Counted from the first letter of the stretch, positions 31,199-39,786 are shown. The stretch: 64,000 bases of DNA from Limnohabitans sp. Rim8 (GCF_945901735.1 NZ_CAMDLM010000001.1:124001-188000), one strand, 5' to 3'. Program-made: numbers and translations. The notes: generated by a model not told the origin, from the letters alone.

Positions 31199-31264
31199 GC
31201 GACTTTTATTCAGTACTTTAAAATAAAGTCGCGACTAAATCACAAACTACTTTGAAAAAGTCGC
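31199..31264. promoter_or_regulatory. Repeated AAAGTCGC/GCGACTTT operator-like elements upstream of the ATPase gene
   Basis: GCGACTTT 31199-31206; AAAGTCGC 31225-31232 (inside GTCGCGAC palindrome); AAAGTCGC 31257-31264. Confidence 0.55.
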
Positions 31265-31276
31265 AAAATAACGGTT

Positions 31277-32407
31277 ATGAAACGCTACCTTGATGACCGT
31301 GTGCAGGCCGATCTGGCCCACAAAATGGTATTCCTCACCGGCCCGCGCCAGGTGGGCAAAACCACGCTCAGCCGCCAACTGATGGCGCAGCAAGGCGGCC
31401 AATACCTGAACTGCGACGTGCCAGCCGACCGGGCCCTCATCCTGAAACAGCGTTGGAGCCCCCAAGCGCCTTTGCTGGTGCTGGATGAAATTCACAAAAT
31501 GCCCGACTGGAAAGCCTGGCTCAAAGGTGTTTACGACGGCAAACCCGCCACCCAGCAACTGCTGGTCACGGGCAGCGCCAGCATGGACACCTTCAGGCAA
31601 AGTGGAGAATCGCTGGCGGGGCGTTTTTTCGGTCTGCGACTGCATCCCCTGTCGGTACGCGAATGGTGCGAGCAAACCGGGGCCATACCCGATGCTGCGC
31701 TGACCCATCTGCTGGAGCGCGGCGGCTTTCCTGAGCCCTGCCTGGCCCCAGACAACGAACAAGCCGAGCGCTGGCGCAGGCAGTACTTTGATGGCCTGGT
31801 GCGCAACGACGTGCTGGAGTTTTCGCGCATCCAGGAGGTCAACGCCATTCGCCTCTTTGCCCAAATGCTGCGCTCGCGAGTGGGCTCGCCCCTGTCGCTG
31901 GCCAGCATGGCGCGCGACTTGGCCGTGTCACCCGTCACGCTCAAGAAATACCTCGACATATTGGAAGCGCTTTTCATAATCTTTGTGGTGCGACCTTGGC
32001 ATGACAACATCGCCCGCTCGGTGTTGCAAAGCCCCAAGGTCTACTTTTATGACACTGGCCTGGTCGAAGGTGACGAAGGCCTGCGCTTTGAAAACCTGGT
32101 GGCCACTGCTTTGCTCAAGCATGTGCAATGGCAGCAAGATGTGCAGGGCAAAGAGGCCGGACTGCACTACATCCGCACCAAAGACGGGGCCGAGGTGGAC
32201 TTTGTTTTGAGCGAAAAAAACCAGCTCACGCAGCTGGTGGAATGCAAGTTGTCTGATGAAAAACCGCACCGCGCATTGCAACGCTTTGCGCTGGAAAAAG
32301 CGCCGGTTCAGGCTGTGCAGGTGGTTCGCAATGCGCGGCACAGCTACATGCTGGGGGACATTCAAATTGCTGTGGCTGCTGAATATTTGTCTGAACTCGT
32401 TGCCTGA
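31277..32407 (+). CDS. AAA ATPase with DUF4143-type C-terminal domain
   Basis: FLTGPRQVGKTTLSRQL Walker A; LLVLDEIHKMPDW; LLVTGSASMDTFRQSGESLAGRFF; RTKDGAEVDFVL. Confidence 0.92.
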   Translation: MKRYLDDRVQADLAHKMVFLTGPRQVGKTTLSRQLMAQQGGQYLNCDVPADRALILKQRWSPQAPLLVLDEIHKMPDWKAWLKGVYDGKPATQQLLVTGSASMDTFRQSGESLAGRFFGLRLHPLSVREWCEQTGAIPDAALTHLLERGGFPEPCLAPDNEQAERWRRQYFDGLVRNDVLEFSRIQEVNAIRLFAQMLRSRVGSPLSLASMARDLAVSPVTLKKYLDILEALFIIFVVRPWHDNIARSVLQSPKVYFYDTGLVEGDEGLRFENLVATALLKHVQWQQDVQGKEAGLHYIRTKDGAEVDFVLSEKNQLTQLVECKLSDEKPHRALQRFALEKAPVQAVQVVRNARHSYMLGDIQIAVAAEYLSELVA

Positions 32408-32420
32408 CTGAAAAGAGCCG

Positions 32421-32459
32421 AACTCAGTTCTTGTGCAACTCCGCATTCAACTTGCGCGC
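32421..32459 (-). pseudogene. Second, diverged copy of the dapD 3' end
   Basis: Minus strand encodes KLNAELHKN*; dapD ends ELNAELHKN*. 21 nt identical (AACTCAGTTCTTGTGCAACTC) then mostly synonymous differences. Confidence 0.8.
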
Positions 32460-32524
32460 AGTTCGTGTTTAAAAAGTGGCTATACCTATGCCGCAACCCA
32501 GGGCGAATTGCCACCACGCCAAAG

Positions 32525-32545
32525 TTGTATTACGATGTCATACAA
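32525..32545. promoter_or_regulatory. Operator-like inverted repeat upstream of the TA pair
   Basis: TTGTAT-tacgatgtc-ATACAA. Confidence 0.65.
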
Positions 32546-32584
32546 AGCTTGTTGTGGCCAGTTCGCGCCATCTAAAGGAGTGAC

Positions 32585-32812
32585 ATGAGTACATTGACCG
32601 TGCGTTTGACCGATCAGGAAGATCGCGACTTGCAACTGGCCTGCGAGCAGACCGGCAAAACCAAAAGCGAGGTGGTGCGTGATTTGCTGGCAGAGTCCTT
32701 GCGGGGTTATCGGTTGCGCCAGTCTTTGCAGGCAGCACATGCTGAGTTGGGCGGCGCAGCCCGACAAGCAGGTTGGCTGACCGAGGACGACATCTTGCAG
32801 GACGTCTCTTGA
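32585..32812 (+). CDS. Ribbon-helix-helix antitoxin
   Basis: MSTLTVRLTDQEDRDLQLACEQTGKTKSEVVRDLLAESL. Confidence 0.88.
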   Translation: MSTLTVRLTDQEDRDLQLACEQTGKTKSEVVRDLLAESLRGYRLRQSLQAAHAELGGAARQAGWLTEDDILQDVS

Positions 32813-33207
32813 AGGGCTTTCTCGACACCAACGTCTGGTTGTCCGCCACCGTGTTTGCTGGCTTGTGTGAGGCGATCTTGATTGAGTGCCATCAGCGCGA
32901 CTGGCTATTGACCACCCCATTGGTGCAGGCTGAGGCCCACGAAGTGCTGAAGCGTAAATTTCCTCACTTGCCACAATCACAGGCACTGTTTGACGCCATC
33001 TGGTCAGAAGCCACCTGCGTGCAAGACCTGGACGAGCCCGCAGATGACAACGACGTCAGGCTGGTCAGAGCCGCCAGCTTGGCAGGTGCCGAGGTGTTTG
33101 TCACAGGCGACAAGCGCGTGTTGTCCTGGGGCCGTGAAGGCAACATGCAAATTTTGAGCCCCAGGGATGCGTGGATGCTGCTGTTTGCGGGCATTAATGG
33201 CGCTTGA
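32809..33207 (+). CDS. PIN-domain toxin (TTG start, TTGA overlap with antitoxin)
   Basis: KGFLDTNVWLSA; ADDNDVRLVRAASLAGAEVFVTGDKRVL. Confidence 0.88.
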   Translation: MKGFLDTNVWLSATVFAGLCEAILIECHQRDWLLTTPLVQAEAHEVLKRKFPHLPQSQALFDAIWSEATCVQDLDEPADDNDVRLVRAASLAGAEVFVTGDKRVLSWGREGNMQILSPRDAWMLLFAGINGA

Positions 33208-33209
33208 AT

Positions 33210-33293
33210 AAGCGCCGATGTGGACCGTGCAGGTGGTGCGCCATGTGCGGCACAGCTATACCTTTGGCGATGTCCAGGTTGAGGTGGCGCGCG
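33210..33293 (+). pseudogene. Remnant of the 3' end of a second DUF4143-type ATPase gene
   Basis: KAPMWTVQVVRHVRHSYTFGDVQVEVAR vs KAPVQAVQVVRNARHSYMLGDIQIAVAA at the end of the 31277-32407 ATPase. Confidence 0.78.
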
Positions 33294-33575
33294 ACACTCG
33301 ATGCCAGCAGCGCCAACGTAATAATGAACTTATTGGGTTTATTTTCTCTTTGTTTTGAGCCTATAGTAAATACTTCGAGCCGGCTCAGGAACTTGATCGA
33401 GTGAGCGGGCGGACTGCAAAGAAGGAGCACCGGATTTCATGAGAAATTTAGTCCTGTACGAAAAAGCAGTACAGGGCTGTCAAAGCCATGCTCTAAGAGG
33501 GTTGCAGCCATTTCAACAACAAGATGTATCGACTATGCCCGGATGTATCCACCGGGTTCTGCGGTCTACATCACG

Positions 33576-34290
33576 TTAGACACGAGTTGAGGAAGTCACG
33601 CTGATGCACGACAAGAAAATCGAGTGGGGGAAGGAGATCGTTCAAGCCGGTAGCGATATAGCTACTCTAGCCAAGGATGTAGGCATTCCTGGTATCGGGT
33701 TGCTGGCCAAATTCGCCCAGCGCTTCTACGAAAAGCACCTTCAGCAGCGTTTTGCAAAGTTTCTGGCCGACGCAGAAGTTGACGAAGAAATAATCAACAA
33801 AATTTCAGCGGATGCAAACTATTCAAACTACTTCTACGCAGCACTGGAGACTGTTCGCCAAACTCATTCGCAAATCGGTGTTGTTGCGCTGGCTCTTATC
33901 TATAAAGATCACTGGAACGATGAGGCCTATTTGATTGCGGCGATGCGAGCATTCTCTCAAGTCAGTGACAGAACGCTAAATGCGTTTATGTCGTTGTACG
34001 AAGAGATTCCGTCTGGCCAGAACTATCTGGTCTTAACCACTAAAAAAAATGATGAAGGTCACTTCCACGAGATCTACAACGAGGCCGTCGAGCTTATTGG
34101 CCGCAACTTCTTTGTAATGAGTACTGGGGCCAGCATGCATGCAAATGGACCGGTACAGGGGATGAAATGGGATCACACGGATTCTTATTATGCTTACTGC
34201 CGAGCAGCTAAGGCCCGTGTCTAACAAGCCATTCGAGACGGACCTTCGCAAGCGGGCTTCGCCCGCTTGCTCGGCCGCTCATGGGCGACG
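33576..34290 (+). mobile_element. Putative solitary integron gene cassette (no integrase in window)
   Basis: Upstream core GTTAGAC at 33575-33581; one ORF; downstream attC-like hairpin from GTCTAAC to GTTCGGC. Confidence 0.7.
33604..34224 (+). CDS. Orphan hypothetical protein carried by the putative cassette
   Basis: 206 aa (MHDKKIEWGKEIVQAGSDIATLAKDVGIPGIG...); stop TAA lies inside the attC R'' core. No family recognised. Confidence 0.75.
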   Translation: MHDKKIEWGKEIVQAGSDIATLAKDVGIPGIGLLAKFAQRFYEKHLQQRFAKFLADAEVDEEIINKISADANYSNYFYAALETVRQTHSQIGVVALALIYKDHWNDEAYLIAAMRAFSQVSDRTLNAFMSLYEEIPSGQNYLVLTTKKNDEGHFHEIYNEAVELIGRNFFVMSTGASMHANGPVQGMKWDHTDSYYAYCRAAKARV

Positions 34291-34296
34291 TTCGGC
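34219..34296 (+). other. attC: attC-like recombination site
   Basis: R''-like GTCTAAC (34219-34225); imperfect outer arms; perfect inner stem GCAAGCGGGC-TTC-GCCCGCTTGC; R'-like GTTCGGC (34290-34296). Confidence 0.72.
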
Positions 34297-34396
34297 CTTG
34301 CGCCAATACATCGCAGAGCACCCGATCACCCACTGACTGCTGTCGCTGGCTCTTTACGAATTGGCCTTGCCGGGCGGTGATCGGAAAAGACGAACG

Positions 34397-34432
34397 GCGT
34401 GCCCACTTGCGCAGGCACGCCGTTTTGTTTTG
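34397..34432. terminator. Hairpin terminator at the dapD 3' side
   Basis: ACGGCGTGCC ... GGCACGCCGT followed by TTTGTTTT. Confidence 0.75.
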
Positions 34433-34447
34433 AAAGAACGAGAAAAC

Positions 34448-35425
34448 TCAGTTCTTGTGCAACTCAGCGTTCAATTCGCCCCAGCTCTTGTTGCGCGGGA
34501 TGGCGTGCAGCGCGCCGGACTGTGAATCGCGGCGGAACAGGATGCCGTTTTTGCCGGACAGCTCCTTGGCTTTCATGACCGAGCCGTCGGGCATTTGCAC
34601 GCGGCTGCCGCCGGTGATGTAGCAACCGGCTTCCACAATGCAGTCGTCGCCCAGCGAGATGCCGATGCCGGCGTTGGCGCCCAATAGGCAGCGCTTGCCG
34701 ACCTTGATGACTTCTTTGCCGCCACCCGACAGCGTGCCCATGATGGAAGCGCTGCCGCCGATGTCGCTGGCGTCGTCCACCACCACGCCCGCGCTGATGC
34801 GGCCTTCGACCATGCTGGCGCCCAGGGTGCCGGCGTTGAAGTTGCAAAAACCTTCGTGCATGACGGTGGTGCCGCTGGCCAGGTGCGCGCCCAGGCGCAC
34901 CCGGTCGGCGTTGGCAATGCGCACGCCCGACGGGATCACGTAGTCGGTCATCTGCGGGAATTTGTCCAGGCCCTTGATCTCGAGCACGCGGCCGGTGCCA
35001 CGGGCTTTCAGGCGGGCAGCGGGCACATCGGCCAGCGCGCAAGGGCCAAAGTTGGTCCAGGCCACGTTGGGCAGCAGACCAAAGATGCCGGTCACGTTGG
35101 CGCCGTGCGGCGCTACCTGCCGGTGGCTCAGCAGGTGCAGGCGCAGGTAGGCGTCGTGCGTGTCGGTGGGCGCGTCGGCCAAGGACTTGATTTCGGTGCG
35201 AACCGCCACCACGGTGGCGTTGCGCACGCTGCAGGCGACCAAGGCCTGGGCCACCTCTGCGCCCAAAGCGGCGACGGCTTCGGCCTGGGTCAGGCGGGTG
35301 CTGCCGCTGGCGGTCACGTCGGCCGCCAGTTCGGGGGCCGGGAACCAGGTGTCCAGCACGGTGCCGTCAGCGGCGATGGTGGCCAGGCCTGTGGCGCGTG
35401 CGCCGGTGGTTTGGAGTGTGCTCAT
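34448..35425 (-). CDS. dapD: 2,3,4,5-tetrahydropyridine-2,6-dicarboxylate N-succinyltransferase
   Basis: Hexapeptide-repeat region VRLGAHLASGTTVMHEGFCNFNAGTLGASMVEGRISAGVVVDDASDIGGSASIMGTLSGGG. Confidence 0.95.
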   Translation of the reverse strand: MSTLQTTGARATGLATIAADGTVLDTWFPAPELAADVTASGSTRLTQAEAVAALGAEVAQALVACSVRNATVVAVRTEIKSLADAPTDTHDAYLRLHLLSHRQVAPHGANVTGIFGLLPNVAWTNFGPCALADVPAARLKARGTGRVLEIKGLDKFPQMTDYVIPSGVRIANADRVRLGAHLASGTTVMHEGFCNFNAGTLGASMVEGRISAGVVVDDASDIGGSASIMGTLSGGGKEVIKVGKRCLLGANAGIGISLGDDCIVEAGCYITGGSRVQMPDGSVMKAKELSGKNGILFRRDSQSGALHAIPRNKSWGELNAELHKN

Positions 35426-35649
35426 GTTTTGGTTCCGAAAAAATGGCCCGCCAAGTGTGTGGGCCGTTGCGTCAAGGGGAGCCAGATTATCGCGGAAGGC
35501 GGCGTGTCACAAATTATTCATGGGCCTTACATAGACTGGACAATTTGCAAACTTCACGATTTTCGGCGCAGGCGCTGGTATCCCCCACCACGCACAACGC
35601 AGACGCTGCCAAAACCATGCCTGCTCGACTTTTCACCAACGCTGCTGCC

Positions 35650-36570
35650 ATGATGTTCACCAGAACCTCGACAGAATCTCCTGACCTATTCAGGGGACTT
35701 TGGCCGCTGTTGGGCATGCTTTTGATGGCCAGCTTGCTGGGCGCCTGCATGCCGCGCCAATTGTTGGTCAACAGCGCCGCGGATGCACTGACGGCACAAG
35801 GCCAAGCGGCGGAAGAGGACCTGGGTTTGGCCCGTGAGGCCAGTGCTTTTTATCTCAAATTGTCCGAATCTTTGTTGCGACAGTCGCCCGGTCACTTGCC
35901 CTTGGCCGAGTCGGTGGCTTCGGGCTTCACGCAATATGCCTACGCTTTTGTGGGTTTCGAAGCCGAACGCCTGGTCAGCACCGATGCCAAGGCCGCGCAC
36001 CTGCTGAACCAGCGAGCGCAGCGCATGTATTGGCGTGCACACCGCCACGCCATGGCCGCGTTGAACCAGACGAGCCCCGGGTTTTCTGCTGCCCTGGCGC
36101 AGCCACAAGCCTCGCGCTGGCCAGTGCTGCGACCCGATCAAGTGGGCGTGGCCTATTGGGCCGCGGCTTCCTGGGGGGCTTACATCGCGCTGTCCAAAGA
36201 CGACCCCGATGCGGTGGCCGATTTGCCCTTGGTCGGTCGCTTGGCCGAACTGGCGTGGCGCACCTCACCGGAGCATGGCCAAGGCGCTTTGGCCAGCTTG
36301 ATGGGCAACATCGAGGCCGCACGTCCCGGCGGCTCTGCTGTCAAAGCGGCAGCGTTTTTTGACCAAGCCATTGCGGTCAGTGGGGGTCAAAACGCAGGGC
36401 CTTTTGTGGCCAAAGCCGAGGCGATTGCCCAAGCGGCGGGCGATCGGCCAGCCTTTGAAGTTTTGTTGCAACAGGCGCTGACGGTGAGCGCCAAGCACGC
36501 CGACTTGTCGAGCCAAATCATGCGCCAGCGTGCGCAGTGGTTGCTTGACAACGCAGATGATCTTTTTTAA
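35650..36570 (+). CDS. TRAP-transporter-associated TatT-type lipoprotein
   Basis: Lipobox LLGAC; helical repeat protein; immediately upstream of TRAP genes. Confidence 0.85.
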   Translation: MMFTRTSTESPDLFRGLWPLLGMLLMASLLGACMPRQLLVNSAADALTAQGQAAEEDLGLAREASAFYLKLSESLLRQSPGHLPLAESVASGFTQYAYAFVGFEAERLVSTDAKAAHLLNQRAQRMYWRAHRHAMAALNQTSPGFSAALAQPQASRWPVLRPDQVGVAYWAAASWGAYIALSKDDPDAVADLPLVGRLAELAWRTSPEHGQGALASLMGNIEAARPGGSAVKAAAFFDQAIAVSGGQNAGPFVAKAEAIAQAAGDRPAFEVLLQQALTVSAKHADLSSQIMRQRAQWLLDNADDLF

Positions 36571-37616
36571 TGGGTCTGAAAATGGTTTTGACGTTTGCAA
36601 AGTGGTGGCCAAAAGGGCTGAGTGCAGCGCTGGTGGTGTTGGGCATGTCGTGGCTGCCCACCACGCAGGCACATGCCCAGCAACTGCGCATCGGTTCTTT
36701 GGTGCCCAAAAATTCTCTCTACCACCGCCAGCTGCTGGACGTGGCCGAGAGCTGGCGAACAGCGCAGGGTGCGGGCGCGAAGTTTCTGGTGTACCCCGAT
36801 GGCTCCCAAGGGGGCGAGGCCGAAATGGCGCGACGCATGCGCATCGGGCAACTCCAAGGCGCGTTGTTGTCGGTGGTGGGTTTGCGCGAAATCGAGCCCT
36901 CGATCGCGGCGCTGCAATCGATGCCACTGCTGTTTCGCAATTGGGAAGAGCTCGACTACGTGCGCGAGAAAATGCGCCCGACCATGGAAAAGAAGTTCCT
37001 GGACAAAGGCTTTGTGGTGCTGGCATGGGGCGATGCGGGTTGGGTGCGTTTCTTTTCCAAAGAAGCCGCGCTGCGGCCTGATGACTACAAGCGCATGAAA
37101 TTTTTTGCTTGGGGCTCGGAGCCCGACCAGCAAAACATCATGAAAAGCTTGGGCTACACGCCCGTGCCGTTGGAGACCACCGACATCCTGCCCGCCATTC
37201 AGACGGGCATGATCAATGTGGTGCCGTCCACGCCCTACTTTGCCTTGGCCACCCAGGTCTACAACACCGCGCCGCACATGCTGGACATCAACTGGGCCCC
37301 GATTGTGGGGGCCTTGGTCGTGACCCGCAAAGCATGGGACGGCATGTCGCCCGATGTCCAAACCGCGGTGCGATCTGCCAGCGACAAAGCAGGTGCGCAA
37401 ATTCGGACCAAAGCCCGGCAAGAGGTCGAAGAAGCGGTGGACGCGATGAAAAAACGAGGCCTCACGGTGAACAAACCCAATGCAGTGCAAATGAAAGAGT
37501 GGAACGATTTGGCGGAAAAGCTGTACCCGCGCATTCGCGGCACCATGGTGCCCACCGAAACTTTTGATGAGGTCATGGCCCACCTGAAAACCTACCGTGC
37601 AGGCCAAGCCAAGTGA
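36570..37616 (+). CDS. TRAP transporter substrate-binding protein (DctP family)
   Basis: Signal peptide ...TTQAHAQQLRIGSLVPKNSLYHRQLLDVAESW; EVEEAVDAMKKRGLTV; TAATG overlap. Confidence 0.92.
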   Translation: MGLKMVLTFAKWWPKGLSAALVVLGMSWLPTTQAHAQQLRIGSLVPKNSLYHRQLLDVAESWRTAQGAGAKFLVYPDGSQGGEAEMARRMRIGQLQGALLSVVGLREIEPSIAALQSMPLLFRNWEELDYVREKMRPTMEKKFLDKGFVVLAWGDAGWVRFFSKEAALRPDDYKRMKFFAWGSEPDQQNIMKSLGYTPVPLETTDILPAIQTGMINVVPSTPYFALATQVYNTAPHMLDINWAPIVGALVVTRKAWDGMSPDVQTAVRSASDKAGAQIRTKARQEVEEAVDAMKKRGLTVNKPNAVQMKEWNDLAEKLYPRIRGTMVPTETFDEVMAHLKTYRAGQAK

Positions 37617-39496
37617 GCCCCACTTCCGAGACCCAGCCTGAAACGCCACGCCAAAGCACTTGGGCGATCGACGAGTGGCTGTCGTCGGCAGCGCTGGCGC
37701 TGATGGTGCTGATCCCGGTCATTGAAATAGCCATGCGCCCTTGGATGGGCCAAGGCATCGAAAACGCCTCTGTCTTGGTGCAGCACCTGGGTTTGGTGCT
37801 GACGATGTGGGGTGCGTTGGCGGCCGAGCGGCATGGCCACCTGACCACGATGGGCGGCGGCATGCGCCGAAACGGCGAGCTGCCCAGCAGCGGGGCCAAC
37901 TCCTGGCCGCAGCGCCTGGCCCACGGCTTGGCTGCCTTGGTTTGCGGCATGTTGGCCATGAGCAGCTGGCGCTTGGTGGACAGTGAGCGCGAGGCCGCCC
38001 AGGTGCTGGCCTATGGCATACCGGTTTGGTGGGTCCAGGCCAGCATGCCTTTGGGCTTTGCTTTGCTGGGGGTCAAGCTGGGTGCGCGCTGCGCACTTTT
38101 TGCGCGTGCATGGCCGGGTCGGTGGCTGACCGGTTTGGCGCTGGCGCTGTGCGGAGCCGCTTTGGTCGCGCAATTTGACGGCACGGCCTTTGCTGCCTGG
38201 CCTGCGTTCATGCTTTTGTGTGTTGCTTTGTTTGCCGGTGCGCCGATATTTGCGGTGCTGGGGGGTTTGGCGCTGGCTTTGTTTTGGCAAGACGGCATGC
38301 CTTTGGCTTCGGTGTCCCTGTCGCACTACCAAATCACGGTGAACCCGTCCTTGCCCGCGCTGCCCTTGTTCACTTTGGCGGGCTTGGTGTTTGCGCGCAC
38401 CGGGGCTGCGCAGCGACTGGGCACTTTGTTTGTGGCTTTGTTGGGGCACGGTGCCAAGGGCACGGTGCTGGCGACCGCATTGTTGTGCTCTTGTTTCACC
38501 GCGTTTACGGGCGGCAGCGGGGTGACCATTTTGGCTCTGGGCGGCTTGTTGTTGCCTTTGCTGCTCAAGGTGGGTTACCCCGAAAATCGGGGCATCAGTT
38601 TGGTCACCAGTGCCAGTGCTTTAGGTGTCCTGTTGGCACCGTCGGTGCCGCTCATCATGTACGCCATCATTGCCCGCGTGCCCATCAACACCATGTTTTT
38701 GGCGGGCCTGTTGCCGGCGTTGGTCATGGTGGCTTTTCTACTGGTGTTTGGCGGGTACTTGCGCCGATCCCGTGGTGAGTTGCCTTCAGACGCGGTCCCA
38801 AATCCGCCCTTGTCTCTGACGCCGCGCCCCTTGCTTTGGCCCTCTGTTTGGGCCGCCAAATGGGAAATTTTGGCCCCCGTGGTGGCCATTGGTTCCTTGG
38901 TCAGTGGCTTGGCCACGCCCACCGAAAGCGCGGCCGTCACTGCGCTCTATGCCATCTTGACCCAAGCTTGGGGCCACCGCGAATTGGGTTGGCGCTTGTT
39001 GTTCAAGTGTCTGAGCGAATCGGCCCAGATCATTGGTGGCGTGTTGTTGATTTTGGGCATGGCTTTGGCATTGACCAATTTCTTGATCGACGCGGGCATC
39101 CCGGATGCGGCCATTGAAGCTGTGCAAGGCGCCATTCCGGACAAGTTCTTGTTCTTGTTGGCTTTGACGGTGTTTTTGCTGCTGGCTGGTGCGCTCATGG
39201 AAATTTATGCGGCCATCGTCGTCTTGGTGCCCTTGCTGTTGCCGGTGGCCATGAGCTATGGCATTGACCCGGTTCACTTTGGCATCATTTTCCTGGCCGC
39301 CATGGAGATGGGCTTTTTGTGCCCGCCGGCGGGCATGAACATATATTTTTCATCGGCCATGTTCAAAAAGCCGGTGAGTGAAGTGGCCGTGGCGGTGTTG
39401 CCCGCTTTGTTCGCGATCTTTTTGGGCACACTGGCCATCGCTTCAGTGCCATGGCTTGCCACGGGTTTGCCAAGGCTGCTTGGCGCGTCTGTGTGA
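37613..39496 (+). CDS. Fused TRAP transporter permease (DctQ-DctM), GTG start
   Basis: N-terminal DctQ-like region then DctM (FTGGSGVTILALGGLLLPLLLKVGYPENRGISLVTSASALGVLLAPSVPLI). Confidence 0.92.
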   Translation: MSPTSETQPETPRQSTWAIDEWLSSAALALMVLIPVIEIAMRPWMGQGIENASVLVQHLGLVLTMWGALAAERHGHLTTMGGGMRRNGELPSSGANSWPQRLAHGLAALVCGMLAMSSWRLVDSEREAAQVLAYGIPVWWVQASMPLGFALLGVKLGARCALFARAWPGRWLTGLALALCGAALVAQFDGTAFAAWPAFMLLCVALFAGAPIFAVLGGLALALFWQDGMPLASVSLSHYQITVNPSLPALPLFTLAGLVFARTGAAQRLGTLFVALLGHGAKGTVLATALLCSCFTAFTGGSGVTILALGGLLLPLLLKVGYPENRGISLVTSASALGVLLAPSVPLIMYAIIARVPINTMFLAGLLPALVMVAFLLVFGGYLRRSRGELPSDAVPNPPLSLTPRPLLWPSVWAAKWEILAPVVAIGSLVSGLATPTESAAVTALYAILTQAWGHRELGWRLLFKCLSESAQIIGGVLLILGMALALTNFLIDAGIPDAAIEAVQGAIPDKFLFLLALTVFLLLAGALMEIYAAIVVLVPLLLPVAMSYGIDPVHFGIIFLAAMEMGFLCPPAGMNIYFSSAMFKKPVSEVAVAVLPALFAIFLGTLAIASVPWLATGLPRLLGASV

Positions 39497-39504
39497 CGGT
39501 GACA

Positions 39505-39738
39505 TCAAGCCGGTGATTTTTTGGGCTGCGCTGTGCACGCTTGGCACACAAATGTGCGTTGGTTCAAAAAGCGGGTGAATGAACCCAGCGCGCGCGGCTT
39601 GTGCAGCCCACACCGGTAGCAACTCATGGTGCCCATGTTGGCCGAATCCTTGAAAGGCGAGCCGCCGCCTTTGAAGGTGTAGCGCAGGCCATCGGAAGCC
39701 ATGATGGAGTCGGCTTCAAGTTTGAGTGCTGGGGTCAT
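39505..39738 (-). CDS. Small putative zinc-ribbon protein
   Basis: 77 aa with CYRCGLHKPRALGSFTRFLNQRTFVCQAC (two CxxC pairs). Confidence 0.6.
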   Translation of the reverse strand: MTPALKLEADSIMASDGLRYTFKGGGSPFKDSANMGTMSCYRCGLHKPRALGSFTRFLNQRTFVCQACTAQPKKSPA

Positions 39739-39786
39739 GGTGTGCTGGAGGTGTTGGAAGACGATGTGAACGTGTGTGGGCTCAAG

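Noticed and set aside
33204-33404. 66-aa plus-strand ORF overlapping the ATPase remnant
   Set aside because: Different frame from the ATPase homology and no independent support.
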